A stretch of DNA of 33,680 bases from Bacteroidales bacterium (GCA_016935435.1 JAFGQZ010000083.1:1-33680), one strand, 5' to 3'. Shown: positions 7,220 through 15,318, counted from the first letter of the stretch. The notes: generated from the letters alone by a model not told the origin. Translations and numbers: made by a program.

Positions 7220-9655
7220 ATGAACAAATTGTTTAAGCTAGTATTTTCAATAGTTTTAGGTTCTTCCTGTAGCATATTATTGTTTGCACAAAGTGCTACA
7301 TTTACAGGCAAAATATTAAACCAACAAGGCAACACTGTTTTTGGGGCCTCGGTAATTTTAGTAAATGAAAATACCGGCATTGTAACAAAATCCGATGGAA
7401 CATTTTCCATATCTGTCCCGGCTGGCAAAAAAGTGCCAATCGAAATATCGTTTCTGGGTTATTCTGCGGTGCTCGACACTTTATATGCTTCTGTGGGCGA
7501 AACAGTAAAAAAAGACTATGTACTTTACGAAAAACTCAAAGAACTCGAAGAAATTATTGTTAAAGGCGTACAGGAAAGGGAAAACACACTGGCACGCATA
7601 AATATGAAATCGATACACCAGTTGCCGAATACCAGCGGAAACATCGAAACCCTGCTTAAAACCTTCTCGAATGTGGTTTCGGGCAACGAACTTAGCTCTC
7701 AATATTCGGTGCGGGGTGGCAATTACGATGAAAACCTGATATATGTGAACGATATCGAAATTAACCGGCCAATGCTGGTGCAAAGTGCCCAACAGGAAGG
7801 CTTGAGTTTTGTTAACCCCGACATGGTTTCGTCGATTCAGTTTTCTGCCGGAGGATTCGAATCGAAGTATGGTGATAAAATGTCGTCGGTGCTCGATATT
7901 TCTTATAAAAAGCCCGTTAAGTTCGAAAGCTCCGCAACAGTGAGTTTATTAGGTTCAAACCTTCATGTTGCTGGTATTTCAAAAAACAAGAAATTTACCC
8001 ATAATACCGGGTTGCGCTATAAAACATCGCAGTATATCCTTAGTTCCCTCGAAGTTAAGGGTGAATATATGCCACGTTTTTTCGATTTGCAAACCTATAT
8101 GACTTACGATATCAGCAGCAAAAGTTCGATTTCTGTTTTGGGAAATCTTTCGCTAAACCGCTTTACAATGCTTCCGGAAACCAGGGAAACCAATTTCGGT
8201 ACTATTTCGCAAACCCTGAGTTTTAATGTATTTTACGAAGGCAGCGAAAAAGACCGGTTCGACTCATACATGGGGGCCATTTCGTACAATTTCAGCCCAA
8301 ACCGCAATACAATGCTTAAACTAATTGCTTCGAGCTTTAACTCCGATGAAGAAATCACCTACGATATTCTTTCGGAGTATTATATTAGCCAGGCTGTTGG
8401 CAAAGGCACTAAAAGAGATACAGTAATAAACATAGGTACAGGGGCTTCGCTTGAGCACGCCAGGAAATACCTTAATTCCCGTATTCATTCTATAGAACAC
8501 AAAGGCACTTCAATATACGGAAACAATTCGGTTTTTCGATGGGGTCTGAAAGCACAATACGAAGAATTCGACGACTTTCTGCGTGAATGGGGCGTAATTG
8601 ATTCAACAGGCTTTTTTATACCCGATTCCGATGGAACAATTGAAATGGAACACTTTATTTATGCAAACAATTTTGTTTCATCAGCACGTTACCAGGCTTT
8701 TGTGCAAAACCAAAACAGTTTGTTCAGTTCATTTGCTGAATACAGTTTCACATACGGGTTAAGGGCCAACTACCTAAATTACAATAAAGAACTTATAGTC
8801 TCGCCCCGTGTTTCTTTTACTCTAAACCCCTATTGGAAAAAAGATATCGACTTTTTTTTTGCTGCCGGGCTGTATAGCCAACCTCCCCAATATAAAGAGC
8901 TAAAAGATTATACAGGAAAATTATATAACAATGTAATGTCGCAAAAGTCGTTTCACCTGGTTATTGGCGCCGACATGCATTATTTAGCCTGGAACAGGCC
9001 TTTTACCTTTACTACCGAAATATATTATAAAAATTTGTACCAACTCATTCCGTACAAAGTTGAAAACATACAGGTTCATTACCTGCCAGCGCACGATGCA
9101 AAAGGATATGCCGCAGGCATAGATTTCAGGGTTAACGGCGAATTTGTCAGCGGGGCAGAATCGTGGTTCAGCCTATCGCTGATGCAAACAAAAGAAGACA
9201 CATACAACGACTTTTATACACTCCCAAACGGCACTGTTGTATATCCTGCATACTACAGAAGGCCAACCGATCAAACAATAACCTTTTCGGTATTTTTTCA
9301 GGATTATCTTCCATCGCACCCCGATTATAAAATGCACCTGCTTATTAATTATGGCAGCGGGCTCCCATACTCAGGCCCAACAGCCAACAGGCCTTCAGAA
9401 ATATTTTTACTTGGCCCATACCGAAGGGTCGATATTGGGGCTTCGAGAATTATTAAAAGGGACAAAAACAAAAAAATCGGGCTTAAAGATATTTGGATAA
9501 CTTTTGAATGTTTAAACCTTATGGGCATAAAAAACATGGCCTCATACGACTGGGTAAAAACTGTTGATGCAACAAATGGGCAACGAAACCAGTTTGCTGT
9601 GCCAAACTACCTTACAGGAAGAAGGTTCAACCTGAAAATATCCACGAAACTTTAG
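7220..9655 (+). CDS. TonB-dependent receptor with CarboxypepD_reg-like N-terminus
   Basis: This is an 811-residue outer-membrane receptor. A signal peptide (residues 1-23, ending LLFAQ) leads into a carboxypeptidase-regulatory-like domain (about 26-110: FTGKILNQQGNTVFGASVIL, GYSAVLDTL). The plug follows at about 125-230, including YSVRGGNYDENLIYVNDIEI and the SAGGFESKYGDKMSSVLDI strand. The rest is an outer-membrane barrel ending GRRFNLKISTKL. The plug type (RGGNYDENLIYVNDIEI) is that of the FecA/Cir-like group widespread in Bacteroidota, and no SusD follows. The gene ends 68 bases from the convergent rlmN. The ligand is unknown. The upstream gene at 6510 carries a similar N-terminal domain and is probably in the same transcript. 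Confidence 0.9.
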   Translation: MNKLFKLVFSIVLGSSCSILLFAQSATFTGKILNQQGNTVFGASVILVNENTGIVTKSDGTFSISVPAGKKVPIEISFLGYSAVLDTLYASVGETVKKDYVLYEKLKELEEIIVKGVQERENTLARINMKSIHQLPNTSGNIETLLKTFSNVVSGNELSSQYSVRGGNYDENLIYVNDIEINRPMLVQSAQQEGLSFVNPDMVSSIQFSAGGFESKYGDKMSSVLDISYKKPVKFESSATVSLLGSNLHVAGISKNKKFTHNTGLRYKTSQYILSSLEVKGEYMPRFFDLQTYMTYDISSKSSISVLGNLSLNRFTMLPETRETNFGTISQTLSFNVFYEGSEKDRFDSYMGAISYNFSPNRNTMLKLIASSFNSDEEITYDILSEYYISQAVGKGTKRDTVINIGTGASLEHARKYLNSRIHSIEHKGTSIYGNNSVFRWGLKAQYEEFDDFLREWGVIDSTGFFIPDSDGTIEMEHFIYANNFVSSARYQAFVQNQNSLFSSFAEYSFTYGLRANYLNYNKELIVSPRVSFTLNPYWKKDIDFFFAAGLYSQPPQYKELKDYTGKLYNNVMSQKSFHLVIGADMHYLAWNRPFTFTTEIYYKNLYQLIPYKVENIQVHYLPAHDAKGYAAGIDFRVNGEFVSGAESWFSLSLMQTKEDTYNDFYTLPNGTVVYPAYYRRPTDQTITFSVFFQDYLPSHPDYKMHLLINYGSGLPYSGPTANRPSEIFLLGPYRRVDIGASRIIKRDKNKKIGLKDIWITFECLNLMGIKNMASYDWVKTVDATNGQRNQFAVPNYLTGRRFNLKISTKL

Positions 9656-9723
9656 TAATACCGAAAGGCCTTGGCCTGGAAGATGGCACAAGTTTTTTTT
9701 CTATTGAGATATCTCTTATGGAA

Positions 9724-10785
9724 CTAGTTAGCTGGTTCCGGGGAATTATTGGGTACAGCTGTGCTTCCCAAAATTGCGCCTGTCGATAACATGCCACATG
9801 CTGCAAGTATATCTTCGCCCCTTGAAGCCCTTACCGTTGCCACAATACCTTTATCGTTCAATTTGTCCTGAAAACTTTTTATTGAAGCATCGTCGCAGCC
9901 TGTAAGCGACGAACCGGGAATGGTATGAAAATGCATCAGGTTAATTTTGCAGCGCAAACCATTAAGTATGCGTGCCAATTGCTTAACATGGGCATCGGTA
10001 TCGTTCAGGCCTTTAAAAAGAATGTATTCGAAGGATATCCTTCGTTGTTTCTCAAAATTACTGGCCTTAAGCAGTTGAATAATTTCATCTATAGGATAAA
10101 GTTTTTGAACAGGCATAAGTTTTTTCCTTTCTTCATCGAAAGGAGAATGCATGCTAATGGCAAGGTTGCATTTCGAATGCTCAATAAAACGTTTCATGCC
10201 CGGGATAAGCCCAATGGTTGATACGGTAATTTTCCTGGGGCTTATGGCCATACCGTAATCTGAAGTAATAATGTCGAGCGATTTTAACACTTCATCGGTA
10301 TTATCAAAAGGTTCCCCCATTCCCATATAAACCAGGTTGGTAAGGGTGTCCTTCTCGGGCAGGCCCAAAATCTGGTTTAAGATATCGCCAGCCGACAACT
10401 GGCCCTGAAGCCCCTGCCGGGCAGTCATACAAAAGCGGCAACCCATTTTGCAGCCCACCTGCGTCGAAACACAAAGTGTATTGCGTTTTTTATCGGGCAT
10501 ATAAGCTGTTTCTATAAACTTATTGTTTAACGAGCTGAACAAATATTTCTTTGTACCATCGGAAGAAACCTGCACCTTAACCGGAGGGCTTAACTTAAAA
10601 ATAAAATGTTTATCGAGCAGGGTTCGTGCGGCTTTCGAAATATTGGTCATTTCATCAAACGATTTTGCCCCACGCCTGTAAACCCAAAGCGCTATTTCGC
10701 GGGCAAGGTATTTGGGCAGGCCATGTCCTGTAACAAAACCGGAAATATCGGCCAAATCGGCCCCTACAATATTGCGCTTTTCCAT
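9724..10785 (-). CDS. rlmN: Dual-specificity 23S rRNA/tRNA adenine-C2 methyltransferase RlmN
   Basis: This radical-SAM enzyme methylates C2 of A2503 in 23S rRNA and A37 in some tRNAs. From the 10785 start it has 353 residues, a normal RlmN length. The 4Fe-4S motif is GCKMGCRFC (Cys112, Cys116, Cys119), the substrate-side conserved Cys105 precedes it in NTLCVSTQVG, and the methyl-carrying cysteine near the C-terminus is Cys330 in LAACGML. The GMGEP motif is at about 155-159. The frame is open 62 codons further upstream, but that extension runs through a transcription terminator and is unlike RlmN. A perfect -7 element (TATCTTTG on the minus strand, 10805-10812) lies about 20 bases before the chosen ATG. 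It converges on the TonB receptor at 7220-9655. Confidence 0.95.
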   Translation of the reverse strand: MEKRNIVGADLADISGFVTGHGLPKYLAREIALWVYRRGAKSFDEMTNISKAARTLLDKHFIFKLSPPVKVQVSSDGTKKYLFSSLNNKFIETAYMPDKKRNTLCVSTQVGCKMGCRFCMTARQGLQGQLSAGDILNQILGLPEKDTLTNLVYMGMGEPFDNTDEVLKSLDIITSDYGMAISPRKITVSTIGLIPGMKRFIEHSKCNLAISMHSPFDEERKKLMPVQKLYPIDEIIQLLKASNFEKQRRISFEYILFKGLNDTDAHVKQLARILNGLRCKINLMHFHTIPGSSLTGCDDASIKSFQDKLNDKGIVATVRASRGEDILAACGMLSTGAILGSTAVPNNSPEPAN

Positions 10786-10804
10786 GAACCGTTTTTTATT
10801 GGGG

Positions 10805-10812
10805 CAAAGATA
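10805..10812 (-). promoter_or_regulatory. rlmN promoter -7 element
   Basis: The minus strand reads TATCTTTG, a perfect match to the Bacteroidota -7 consensus TAnnTTTG, 20 bases before the rlmN ATG and just downstream of a terminator. No clean TTTG -33 box at ideal spacing is visible. It supports the 10785 start. Confidence 0.7.
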
Positions 10813-10855
10813 CAATAATTGGCAAAAAAATATCCTGAACCGGGGTTTGCCCAAC

Positions 10856-10883
10856 AAAAAAGCCGTCTGAAAAAACAGACGGC
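10856..10883 (-). terminator. Rho-independent terminator of the OB-fold protein gene
   Basis: An 8-bp perfect GC-rich stem (GCCGTCTG at 10862-10869 paired with CAGACGGC at 10876-10883) encloses a six-base loop. On the minus strand it is followed directly by six T residues (10856-10861). It lies about 30 bases after the stop of the gene at 10916-11911 and before the rlmN promoter, so it separates the two genes. Confidence 0.92.
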
Positions 10884-10915
10884 CTTCGGAACCTGAAAAA
10901 CCCTTTCTGGCATTG

Positions 10916-11911
10916 TTAATAAACATCGAGCTGGAAATTTCTCTTAACAACAATTTCGGGTTTTCCATCATATACTGTAATCAAACCTGTAACATTCAAG
11001 TATTGGTTTATGAAAAAATTCGCAGGCCTGTGGCTATACCGGCGGGCTATTTCGCCCGGCAATACTATGGTAAAATCGTGGTATGGATAATAAGCACCGA
11101 AGTATAGGAAATATTCATCGGTTTCGCGTGCATAAAACACATCGCTTACCTTACCATATACATTCATTACCTCGCCAATATAATAATCGGCATAATAAGC
11201 AGACACCCTGTCGATACTGTACCCTACATTATAACGCCAGAAGCGCACTTCGGGGTACATTTCAATGTAGTGGCGGTGCATGTCCCTTGTCCAGATAATA
11301 TTTACATGAACAGGTTCGCGATAAACATAGTGCACAGCACGGTAATCGCGATTGTAAGGGGTTTTACGGTAAGTGTGGTTAACCCTGTGTGTTTGCTGGT
11401 ATTTTCTCGAAGAATTATTAACATAAACAGTAGTTGTACTGCGCCTGTCGCCAGTATTTCCATGATAACCGCTATTGCTATGCCTGTCATTATGATTACC
11501 GTAGTTAGTTCTATTATCAGGCTTGTTTTCATAACGATTGCCATTATCGTGCCTTGGTTCATTACGGTTGCCATTATCGTGCCTTGGTTCATAGCGGTTG
11601 CCATTATCCTGGTATTTGCTGCTATTGCCCCGATCGTTGGTGTTTGTAGCAGGACGGGTGTTTGATGGGGCAGTGTTTACATTGCCCTTGTTGTTGTCAG
11701 GCGCGGCAGCTTTTTCACGGTTTGTGCTGTTCCCTTCCTGCTTGTTTCTTTCAACACGTGTTTCCGAAGGGGCATTCCGTGTGCGGTTTTCATTAGTTGT
11801 TTCTGTATTTCTGGTGGCAGAGCCATTTGCATTGGCAGTCCTCCTTGAGGTCTGATTATATGAAGTTGCTGCCATCAACACCATTGCCAATACGAGTATT
11901 GCTCTTTTCAT
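10916..11911 (-). CDS. Secreted low-complexity protein with C-terminal OB-fold-like domain
   Basis: This 331-residue protein begins with a signal peptide (MKRAILVLAMVLMAATSYNQ). Residues about 20-165 are low in complexity and rich in Asn, Arg, Thr, Gly and His; they include 10-residue tandem repeats of the type DNGNRYEPRH. A basic and aromatic linker (about 165-215) follows. The last 110 residues look like an OB-fold: GEVMNVYGKVSDVFYA, then YFLYFGAYYPYHDFTIVLPG and LNVTGLITVYDGKPEIVVK. That pattern is typical of nucleic-acid- or ligand-binding OB domains in secreted Bacteroidota proteins. The gene has a strong terminator of its own and no same-strand neighbour, so it appears monocistronic. 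The combination of an unstructured cationic region and an OB-like module suggests binding of a polyanion outside the cytoplasm, but that is inference only. Confidence 0.82.
   Translation of the reverse strand: MKRAILVLAMVLMAATSYNQTSRRTANANGSATRNTETTNENRTRNAPSETRVERNKQEGNSTNREKAAAPDNNKGNVNTAPSNTRPATNTNDRGNSSKYQDNGNRYEPRHDNGNRNEPRHDNGNRYENKPDNRTNYGNHNDRHSNSGYHGNTGDRRSTTTVYVNNSSRKYQQTHRVNHTYRKTPYNRDYRAVHYVYREPVHVNIIWTRDMHRHYIEMYPEVRFWRYNVGYSIDRVSAYYADYYIGEVMNVYGKVSDVFYARETDEYFLYFGAYYPYHDFTIVLPGEIARRYSHRPANFFINQYLNVTGLITVYDGKPEIVVKRNFQLDVY
11531..11608. repeat. 30-bp in-frame tandem repeat (about 2.6 copies)
   Basis: Two nearly identical 30-base units (11531-11560 and 11561-11590) and a partial third unit (11591-11608) share the core GGTTGCCATTATCGTGCC. 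They encode the 10-residue protein repeats (DNGNRYEPRH, DNGNRNEPRH, DNGNRYENKP) in the secreted protein at 10916-11911. The copy number could vary between strains without breaking the frame. Confidence 0.88.
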
Positions 11912-12084
11912 AATTTTATGTTTTAAAGTTTAAACAATAAATATCAAACTACATGCCAAAATTGTATCTATTTAAATTTCTGTATATTACACTTATTTGT
12001 AATTTGATTTTTATATATTTATTTGTTTTATACGGATGATTAGCCCGGAAAATAATAATTTCGCATAATAAAATTTCAATTGCT

Positions 12085-13002
12085 ATGCCCTTAAACATAC
12101 CCGATAAGCTTCCGGCAGTAGAAGTGCTTGAACAGGAAAATATTTTTGTGATGAAGGAGACAGAGGCTATTCATCAGGATATTAGGCCACTCAGGCTTGT
12201 TCTTTTAAACCTAATGCCTTTAAAAATAAAAACCGAAACACACCTGTTGCGTCTTTTGTCGAATACCCCCCTACAGGTTGAAATAATTTTTCTGCATACC
12301 GAAAACCATACTTCGAAAAACACCCCAATTGAGCACCTAAAGACTTTTTATAAAACTTTCGATGAAATAAAAGGCCAAAAATTCGATGGGATGATTATTA
12401 CCGGTGCCCCGGTCGAAAAGTTAGAATTTGAAGAAGTAGATTACTGGACAGAGCTTCAAGAAATAATGGACTGGTCGAAAAAACATGTTACCTCAACTAT
12501 GTTTATATGCTGGGGGGCACAAGCAGGCCTGTACCATTTCTATAAGATACCAAAATATCCACTAGAAAAGAAAATGTTTGGTGTTTTTGACCACACTATA
12601 AACAATACCAAAATACCATTAATAAGGGGGTTTGACGAAGTCTTCCAGGCACCTCATTCGAGGCACACCGAAATTAAGCGCCAAGATATTTTACCCTTTA
12701 GTGAGCTTGAAATTATTTCGGAATCGACCGAGGCCGGGGTATATATAGTAATGGCCAAATCGGGGCGACAAATTTTTGTAACAGGCCATTCGGAATACGA
12801 TCCATCGACCCTGAAAGAAGAATATGAGAGAGATTTAAACAAAGGTGCCGATATTGACATTCCAAAAAATTATTTTCCAGAGAATAACCCGTTAAAAACC
12901 CCCAGGGTCAGATGGAAAAGCCACGCTAACTTATTATTTTCTAACTGGTTGAATTATTATGTTTACCAGGCAACCCCTTACGATGTAAACCAAATACAAT
13001 AA
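12085..13002 (+). CDS. metA: MetA-type homoserine O-acyltransferase (predicted acetyl-CoA user)
   Basis: This enzyme acylates L-homoserine in methionine synthesis. The 305-residue protein is full length and colinear with MetA: nucleophile Cys142 in [10 protein letters not shown], the HSRHTEI motif at 191-197, and the catalytic His235/Glu237 pair in TGHSEYD. Residue 111, which follows the GAPV motif, is glutamate ([15 protein letters not shown]). Structural work on the family showed that glutamate here favours acetyl-CoA and glycine favours succinyl-CoA, so this is more likely a homoserine O-acetyltransferase although the family is often named succinyltransferase. The start at 12085 aligns with family N-termini ([11 protein letters not shown]). 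No other methionine gene is adjacent, and no SAM riboswitch was recognised in the 173-base upstream gap. Confidence 0.94.
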   Translation: MPLNIPDKLPAVEVLEQENIFVMKETEAIHQDIRPLRLVLLNLMPLKIKTETHLLRLLSNTPLQVEIIFLHTENHTSKNTPIEHLKTFYKTFDEIKGQKFDGMIITGAPVEKLEFEEVDYWTELQEIMDWSKKHVTSTMFICWGAQAGLYHFYKIPKYPLEKKMFGVFDHTINNTKIPLIRGFDEVFQAPHSRHTEIKRQDILPFSELEIISESTEAGVYIVMAKSGRQIFVTGHSEYDPSTLKEEYERDLNKGADIDIPKNYFPENNPLKTPRVRWKSHANLLFSNWLNYYVYQATPYDVNQIQ

Positions 13003-13053
13003 TATCATTAATCGAAATAAAATGTATTTTAATAAAAGATGATAATTTTTTAA

Positions 13054-13117
13054 TAACTTTAATTTGAAACCTGCGTAAACGGTAAAACAATTTGACAATT
13101 TTATTGTCAGCAGGTTT
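13054..13117 (+). promoter_or_regulatory. Promoter-like element and nested inverted repeat upstream of the receiver gene
   Basis: TAACTTTA at 13054-13061 matches the -7 consensus TAnnTTTG at all but the last base. Just after it, AAACCTGC (13067-13074) can pair with GCAGGTTT (13110-13117). Nested next to the 3' arm is a perfect 7-bp stem, TGACAAT (13093-13099) with ATTGTCA (13103-13109). Together these could form a folded 5' leader ending 23 bases before the receiver gene ATG, or form an operator. There is no T-tract, so a simple terminator is unlikely. Confidence 0.5.
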
Positions 13118-13140
13118 TAATAAAGGTAATTTATTATTAA

Positions 13141-13581
13141 ATGATAGAACAAACTTTCTTTACAACTAGAACCAACGTGCAGGAGGTTAAAAAAATAGAA
13201 GAACAAGATTTTGACTGGAGCGATAAAACCATACTTATTGCCGAAGATGAAGAAGTAAATTACATTTATTTAAAGACAGCCCTTTCCAAAACCAATGTAA
13301 ATATTGTTCGGGCCTATAACGGCGAAGAAGCCGTAGATATTGCAAGGGTAAACCCCCTTGTGGAGCTTATACTTATGGACATAAAAATGCCTAAAATGAA
13401 CGGGCTTGAAGCCACCAAAGCTATTAAATCGTTCCGTTCCGATCTGGTAATTGTTGCCCAAACAGCATTTGCTATGGAAGAAGACCGGAAAAACTGCGAA
13501 GCCGTTGGCGTTGACGATTTTCTTTCGAAACCGGTTCGTTACAAATTATTGTTTGAAACCTTAAGCAGGCACCTTAAATAA
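13141..13581 (+). CDS. Stand-alone response-regulator receiver protein
   Basis: This 146-residue protein is a single receiver domain preceded by a polar N-terminal tail of about 28 residues. The acidic pair is Glu35/Asp36 (LIAEDEE), the phosphoacceptor is Asp80 (LILMDIKMPKMNG), the conserved Thr is 108 (VAQTAFA) and the conserved Lys is 130 (FLSKPV). The order matches the CheY-like receivers found at the end of hybrid kinases, and no DNA-binding or enzymatic output domain follows. It probably acts by protein contact or as a phosphate sink. The cognate kinase is not in the window. It is 15 bases upstream of a DUF2721 membrane protein gene and probably shares its transcript. Confidence 0.92.
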   Translation: MIEQTFFTTRTNVQEVKKIEEQDFDWSDKTILIAEDEEVNYIYLKTALSKTNVNIVRAYNGEEAVDIARVNPLVELILMDIKMPKMNGLEATKAIKSFRSDLVIVAQTAFAMEEDRKNCEAVGVDDFLSKPVRYKLLFETLSRHLK

Positions 13582-13596
13582 AAAACCTACCACAAA

Positions 13597-13992
13597 ATGG
13601 GGACCCCAGAGTTAAACTTAACCACCCCGGCCTTACTTTTTTCGGCTATTTCTTTGCTTTTATTGGCTTATACAAACCGATTCCTGGCTCTTGCTGCACT
13701 TGTAAGGAATTTATATTCGGAATATAAACAAAAACCCGATGAGATTATTTTCGGCCAGATTAAAAACTTAAAAATTAGGCTTAACCTTATACGAAACATG
13801 CAAATTTATGGCATTATAAGCCTCTTATTGTGTGTTTTATGTACCTTTCTCATTTATGTAAACTGGTACCACCTTGCCGAAATTATATTTGGAGTTGCCC
13901 TAATACTTTTAATAATATCGCTTGCCTTATCGGTGAGGGAAATTCAAATTTCAGTAAAAGCGTTAAACCTGCAACTTAAAGATCTGGAATAA
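13597..13992 (+). CDS. DUF2721 membrane protein
   Basis: This 131-residue protein matches the DUF2721 family: LTTPALLFSAISLLLLAYTNRFLALAALVR is split between the first membrane segment and its basic end (about 8-37). Two further hydrophobic segments lie at about 70-90 and 94-113, and a short charged C-terminal helix follows. Function is unknown. It starts 15 bases after the receiver gene and is probably cotranscribed. It may supply a membrane partner for that receiver, but nothing in the sequence shows this. It ends nine bases from the convergent gene at 14002, and no terminator hairpin was seen between them. Confidence 0.85.
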   Translation: MGTPELNLTTPALLFSAISLLLLAYTNRFLALAALVRNLYSEYKQKPDEIIFGQIKNLKIRLNLIRNMQIYGIISLLLCVLCTFLIYVNWYHLAEIIFGVALILLIISLALSVREIQISVKALNLQLKDLE

Positions 13993-14001
13993 AATTACCG
14001 G

Positions 14002-14991
14002 CTATTGGTTTTCACGTATTTGCGAAAGGGCATCCTTGATAGAAAGCCTTTTGCCCCCCTGGTATGCAACAACAAATGCCTTGGCAACCCGGCATTGTTT
14101 TAAGAGATGGTTGGCATCGTTAAAATTATCAAATTCACCTATGGAATATTTGTACCAATTGTCTTCGAAGGTTTCAGAAACAGGAATATTGCCGGAATAA
14201 ATATTTTCCCTGATATATTTATTATCGATACGTACAGTGTGTGCTGCAATCTGAACCTTAAATGTAACAGGTGCCTTAGCTGGCAAAATTGCAGAAGTGT
14301 CGGGCTTTATGGGTTTCTGCACAAACAAATCGGCAGGTGGCCTGCTAATTGCCGGATCTTTAAAAGCAGCCTCGACTTCCTGGGGAGTAACATCGTCAAC
14401 CCAACCATAGTCGTATTCAACCGGAAAATCCTGGTATATCTGAATTGCCCTGCCTCTGTCGCGTATCGCAAGTTTTTCGAGTTCGAGCGCTTCGGCCATC
14501 TTGTACTGAATTAAATCGTGTTTTTCGAGCATAGCCAGTAAATCGCGCGAAGAAAGGGCTTTATCAAATGCCCTTGAACCTTTTCTCTCGTAAAACTTAG
14601 CTTTGTTAAGGCCTGTGGCTGTATGCTGCATTTTCTTCATAAGCTCGCCAAATTTCAGGCAATTTTCCTGGAAAACAGTATAAATTATCAGGTGGCCTTC
14701 ACGGTATTTCTCCGATGCCTGGATAAATTTTTCTATGGCCTTTTTATATTCACGCGAAGTTGCATCGAGTTTTTCGTTTTCCTGTAAACCTTCAACCATT
14801 TTTATTGCCTGTCGTTCAACCAAAAATGCCTCGTTAAGTGTTTTTATGCCTTTTTCAATTCTTTTCTCATCAATAACTTCGAGCTTAATGCTTAAATCTT
14901 TCCGGTAGTCGGCAGCTTGAAAAATCTGTGATTTTAAGGATATCGTATTAAATATAAGCACTATGGCAATCAGGTTAACTGGAAATTGCAT
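14002..14991 (-). CDS. Secreted helical protein with SPOR-like C-terminus
   Basis: From the 14991 start this is 329 residues; a longer frame to 15030 adds 13 unlikely residues before the signal peptide. The signal peptide is MQFPVNLIAIVLIFNTISLKSQ. Residues about 25-200 are charged alpha-helices in a TPR-like or coiled-coil arrangement. A proline-rich linker (about 205-240) leads to a SPOR-like module, VTFKVQIAAH, WYKYSIGEFDNFNDANHLLKQ and AFVVAYQGGK (about 240-305). SPOR domains bind denuded septal peptidoglycan, so a role in the cell envelope is plausible. A strong hairpin terminator (15048-15079) lies between this gene and the small gene upstream, so it needs its own promoter; none was recognised in the short gap. 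The precise role is unknown. Confidence 0.78.
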   Translation of the reverse strand: MQFPVNLIAIVLIFNTISLKSQIFQAADYRKDLSIKLEVIDEKRIEKGIKTLNEAFLVERQAIKMVEGLQENEKLDATSREYKKAIEKFIQASEKYREGHLIIYTVFQENCLKFGELMKKMQHTATGLNKAKFYERKGSRAFDKALSSRDLLAMLEKHDLIQYKMAEALELEKLAIRDRGRAIQIYQDFPVEYDYGWVDDVTPQEVEAAFKDPAISRPPADLFVQKPIKPDTSAILPAKAPVTFKVQIAAHTVRIDNKYIRENIYSGNIPVSETFEDNWYKYSIGEFDNFNDANHLLKQCRVAKAFVVAYQGGKRLSIKDALSQIRENQ

Positions 14992-15040
14992 GTTTAACTG
15001 AATTAATTCTGGTAAAAATAGGAAAAACACTACATATATA

Positions 15041-15079
15041 ACAAAAAATCAGGATCACTTCATATAAAATGATCCTGAT
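15041..15079 (-). terminator. Rho-independent terminator after the 33-residue membrane protein gene
   Basis: On the minus strand a 10-bp perfect stem (ATCAGGATCA and TGATCCTGAT; plus coordinates 15048-15057 and 15070-15079) with a 12-base AT-rich loop is followed by TTTTTTGT. It sits 22 bases after the stop of the small gene at 15102-15203 and about 57 bases before the ATG of the SPOR-like gene. Confidence 0.9.
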
Positions 15080-15101
15080 TCACTGTTTTTTTGATGCAGG
15101 T

Positions 15102-15203
15102 TTATTCAGTAATTTCGTTGGATACTTCCGGTGCCCTGAAAACAAGAATTCCAAAAACCAATATTGAAATAACTTGTACAATAAGTAATATATCCATATC
15201 CAT
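15102..15203 (-). CDS. 33-residue single-pass membrane protein (unannotated small gene)
   Basis: An ATG at 15203 opens a 33-codon frame ending in TAA. It encodes MDMDILLIVQ at the start, a continuous hydrophobic segment of about 18 residues (Ile5-Phe22) and a short charged tail that begins RAPEV and ends NEITE. This is a convincing single transmembrane helix with acidic ends. Three further signs support a real gene: a strong terminator just after the stop, a -7-like element (TTAATTTG) and a TTG -33 box with 19-base spacing just before the ATG, and no other gene explaining this 288-base gap. The predicted transcript would be nearly leaderless. The gene follows the PorE-like gene by 115 bases on the same strand. 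I do not recognise the family; it could be a small envelope subunit or regulator. Confidence 0.65.
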   Translation of the reverse strand: MDMDILLIVQVISILVFGILVFRAPEVSNEITE

Positions 15204-15213
15204 TGTTTTATGC

Positions 15214-15243
15214 CAAATTAATTCATTCGTCACAATAAAACAA
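15214..15243 (-). promoter_or_regulatory. Putative promoter of the 33-residue protein gene
   Basis: On the minus strand TTG (plus 15241-15243) and TTAATTTG (plus 15214-15221) are 19 bases apart. The second is one mismatch from TAnnTTTG, and the spacing fits the Bacteroidota -33/-7 arrangement. The ATG is only 10 bases further on, so the RNA would have a very short leader. Confidence 0.45.
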
Positions 15244-15318
15244 GGTTTCGTCAAAATAAAATTAATGTTCGTTTAAAAAGTTATTAACACTAAGTTAAGA
15301 ATTATATTACATTCAGGC

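Noticed and set aside
1481..9655. A polysaccharide utilisation locus around the two TonB receptors
   Set aside because: No SusD-like lipoprotein, glycoside hydrolase or sulfatase accompanies either receptor.
9667..9715. AGGCC/GGCCT hairpin, T8 run and GAGATATCTC palindrome between the second TonB receptor and rlmN as a terminator
   Set aside because: The stem has only a two-base loop and is about 14 bases from the T-run; the palindrome is short. Not good enough to call.
10786..10971. 62-codon N-terminal extension of RlmN
   Set aside because: It runs through a strong terminator and the -7 element at 10805-10812, and RlmN is already full length from 10785.
11270..11665. Plus-strand 131-codon hydrophobic frame that reads like a membrane protein with IVPWF repeats
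   Set aside because: It is the antisense shadow of the Asn/Arg-rich tandem repeats in the secreted protein at 10916-11911; that protein has a signal peptide, an OB-like domain and a terminator.
15091..15276. Plus-strand 61-codon frame
   Set aside because: It has no domain or signal and lies opposite the better supported 33-residue minus-strand gene and its promoter.
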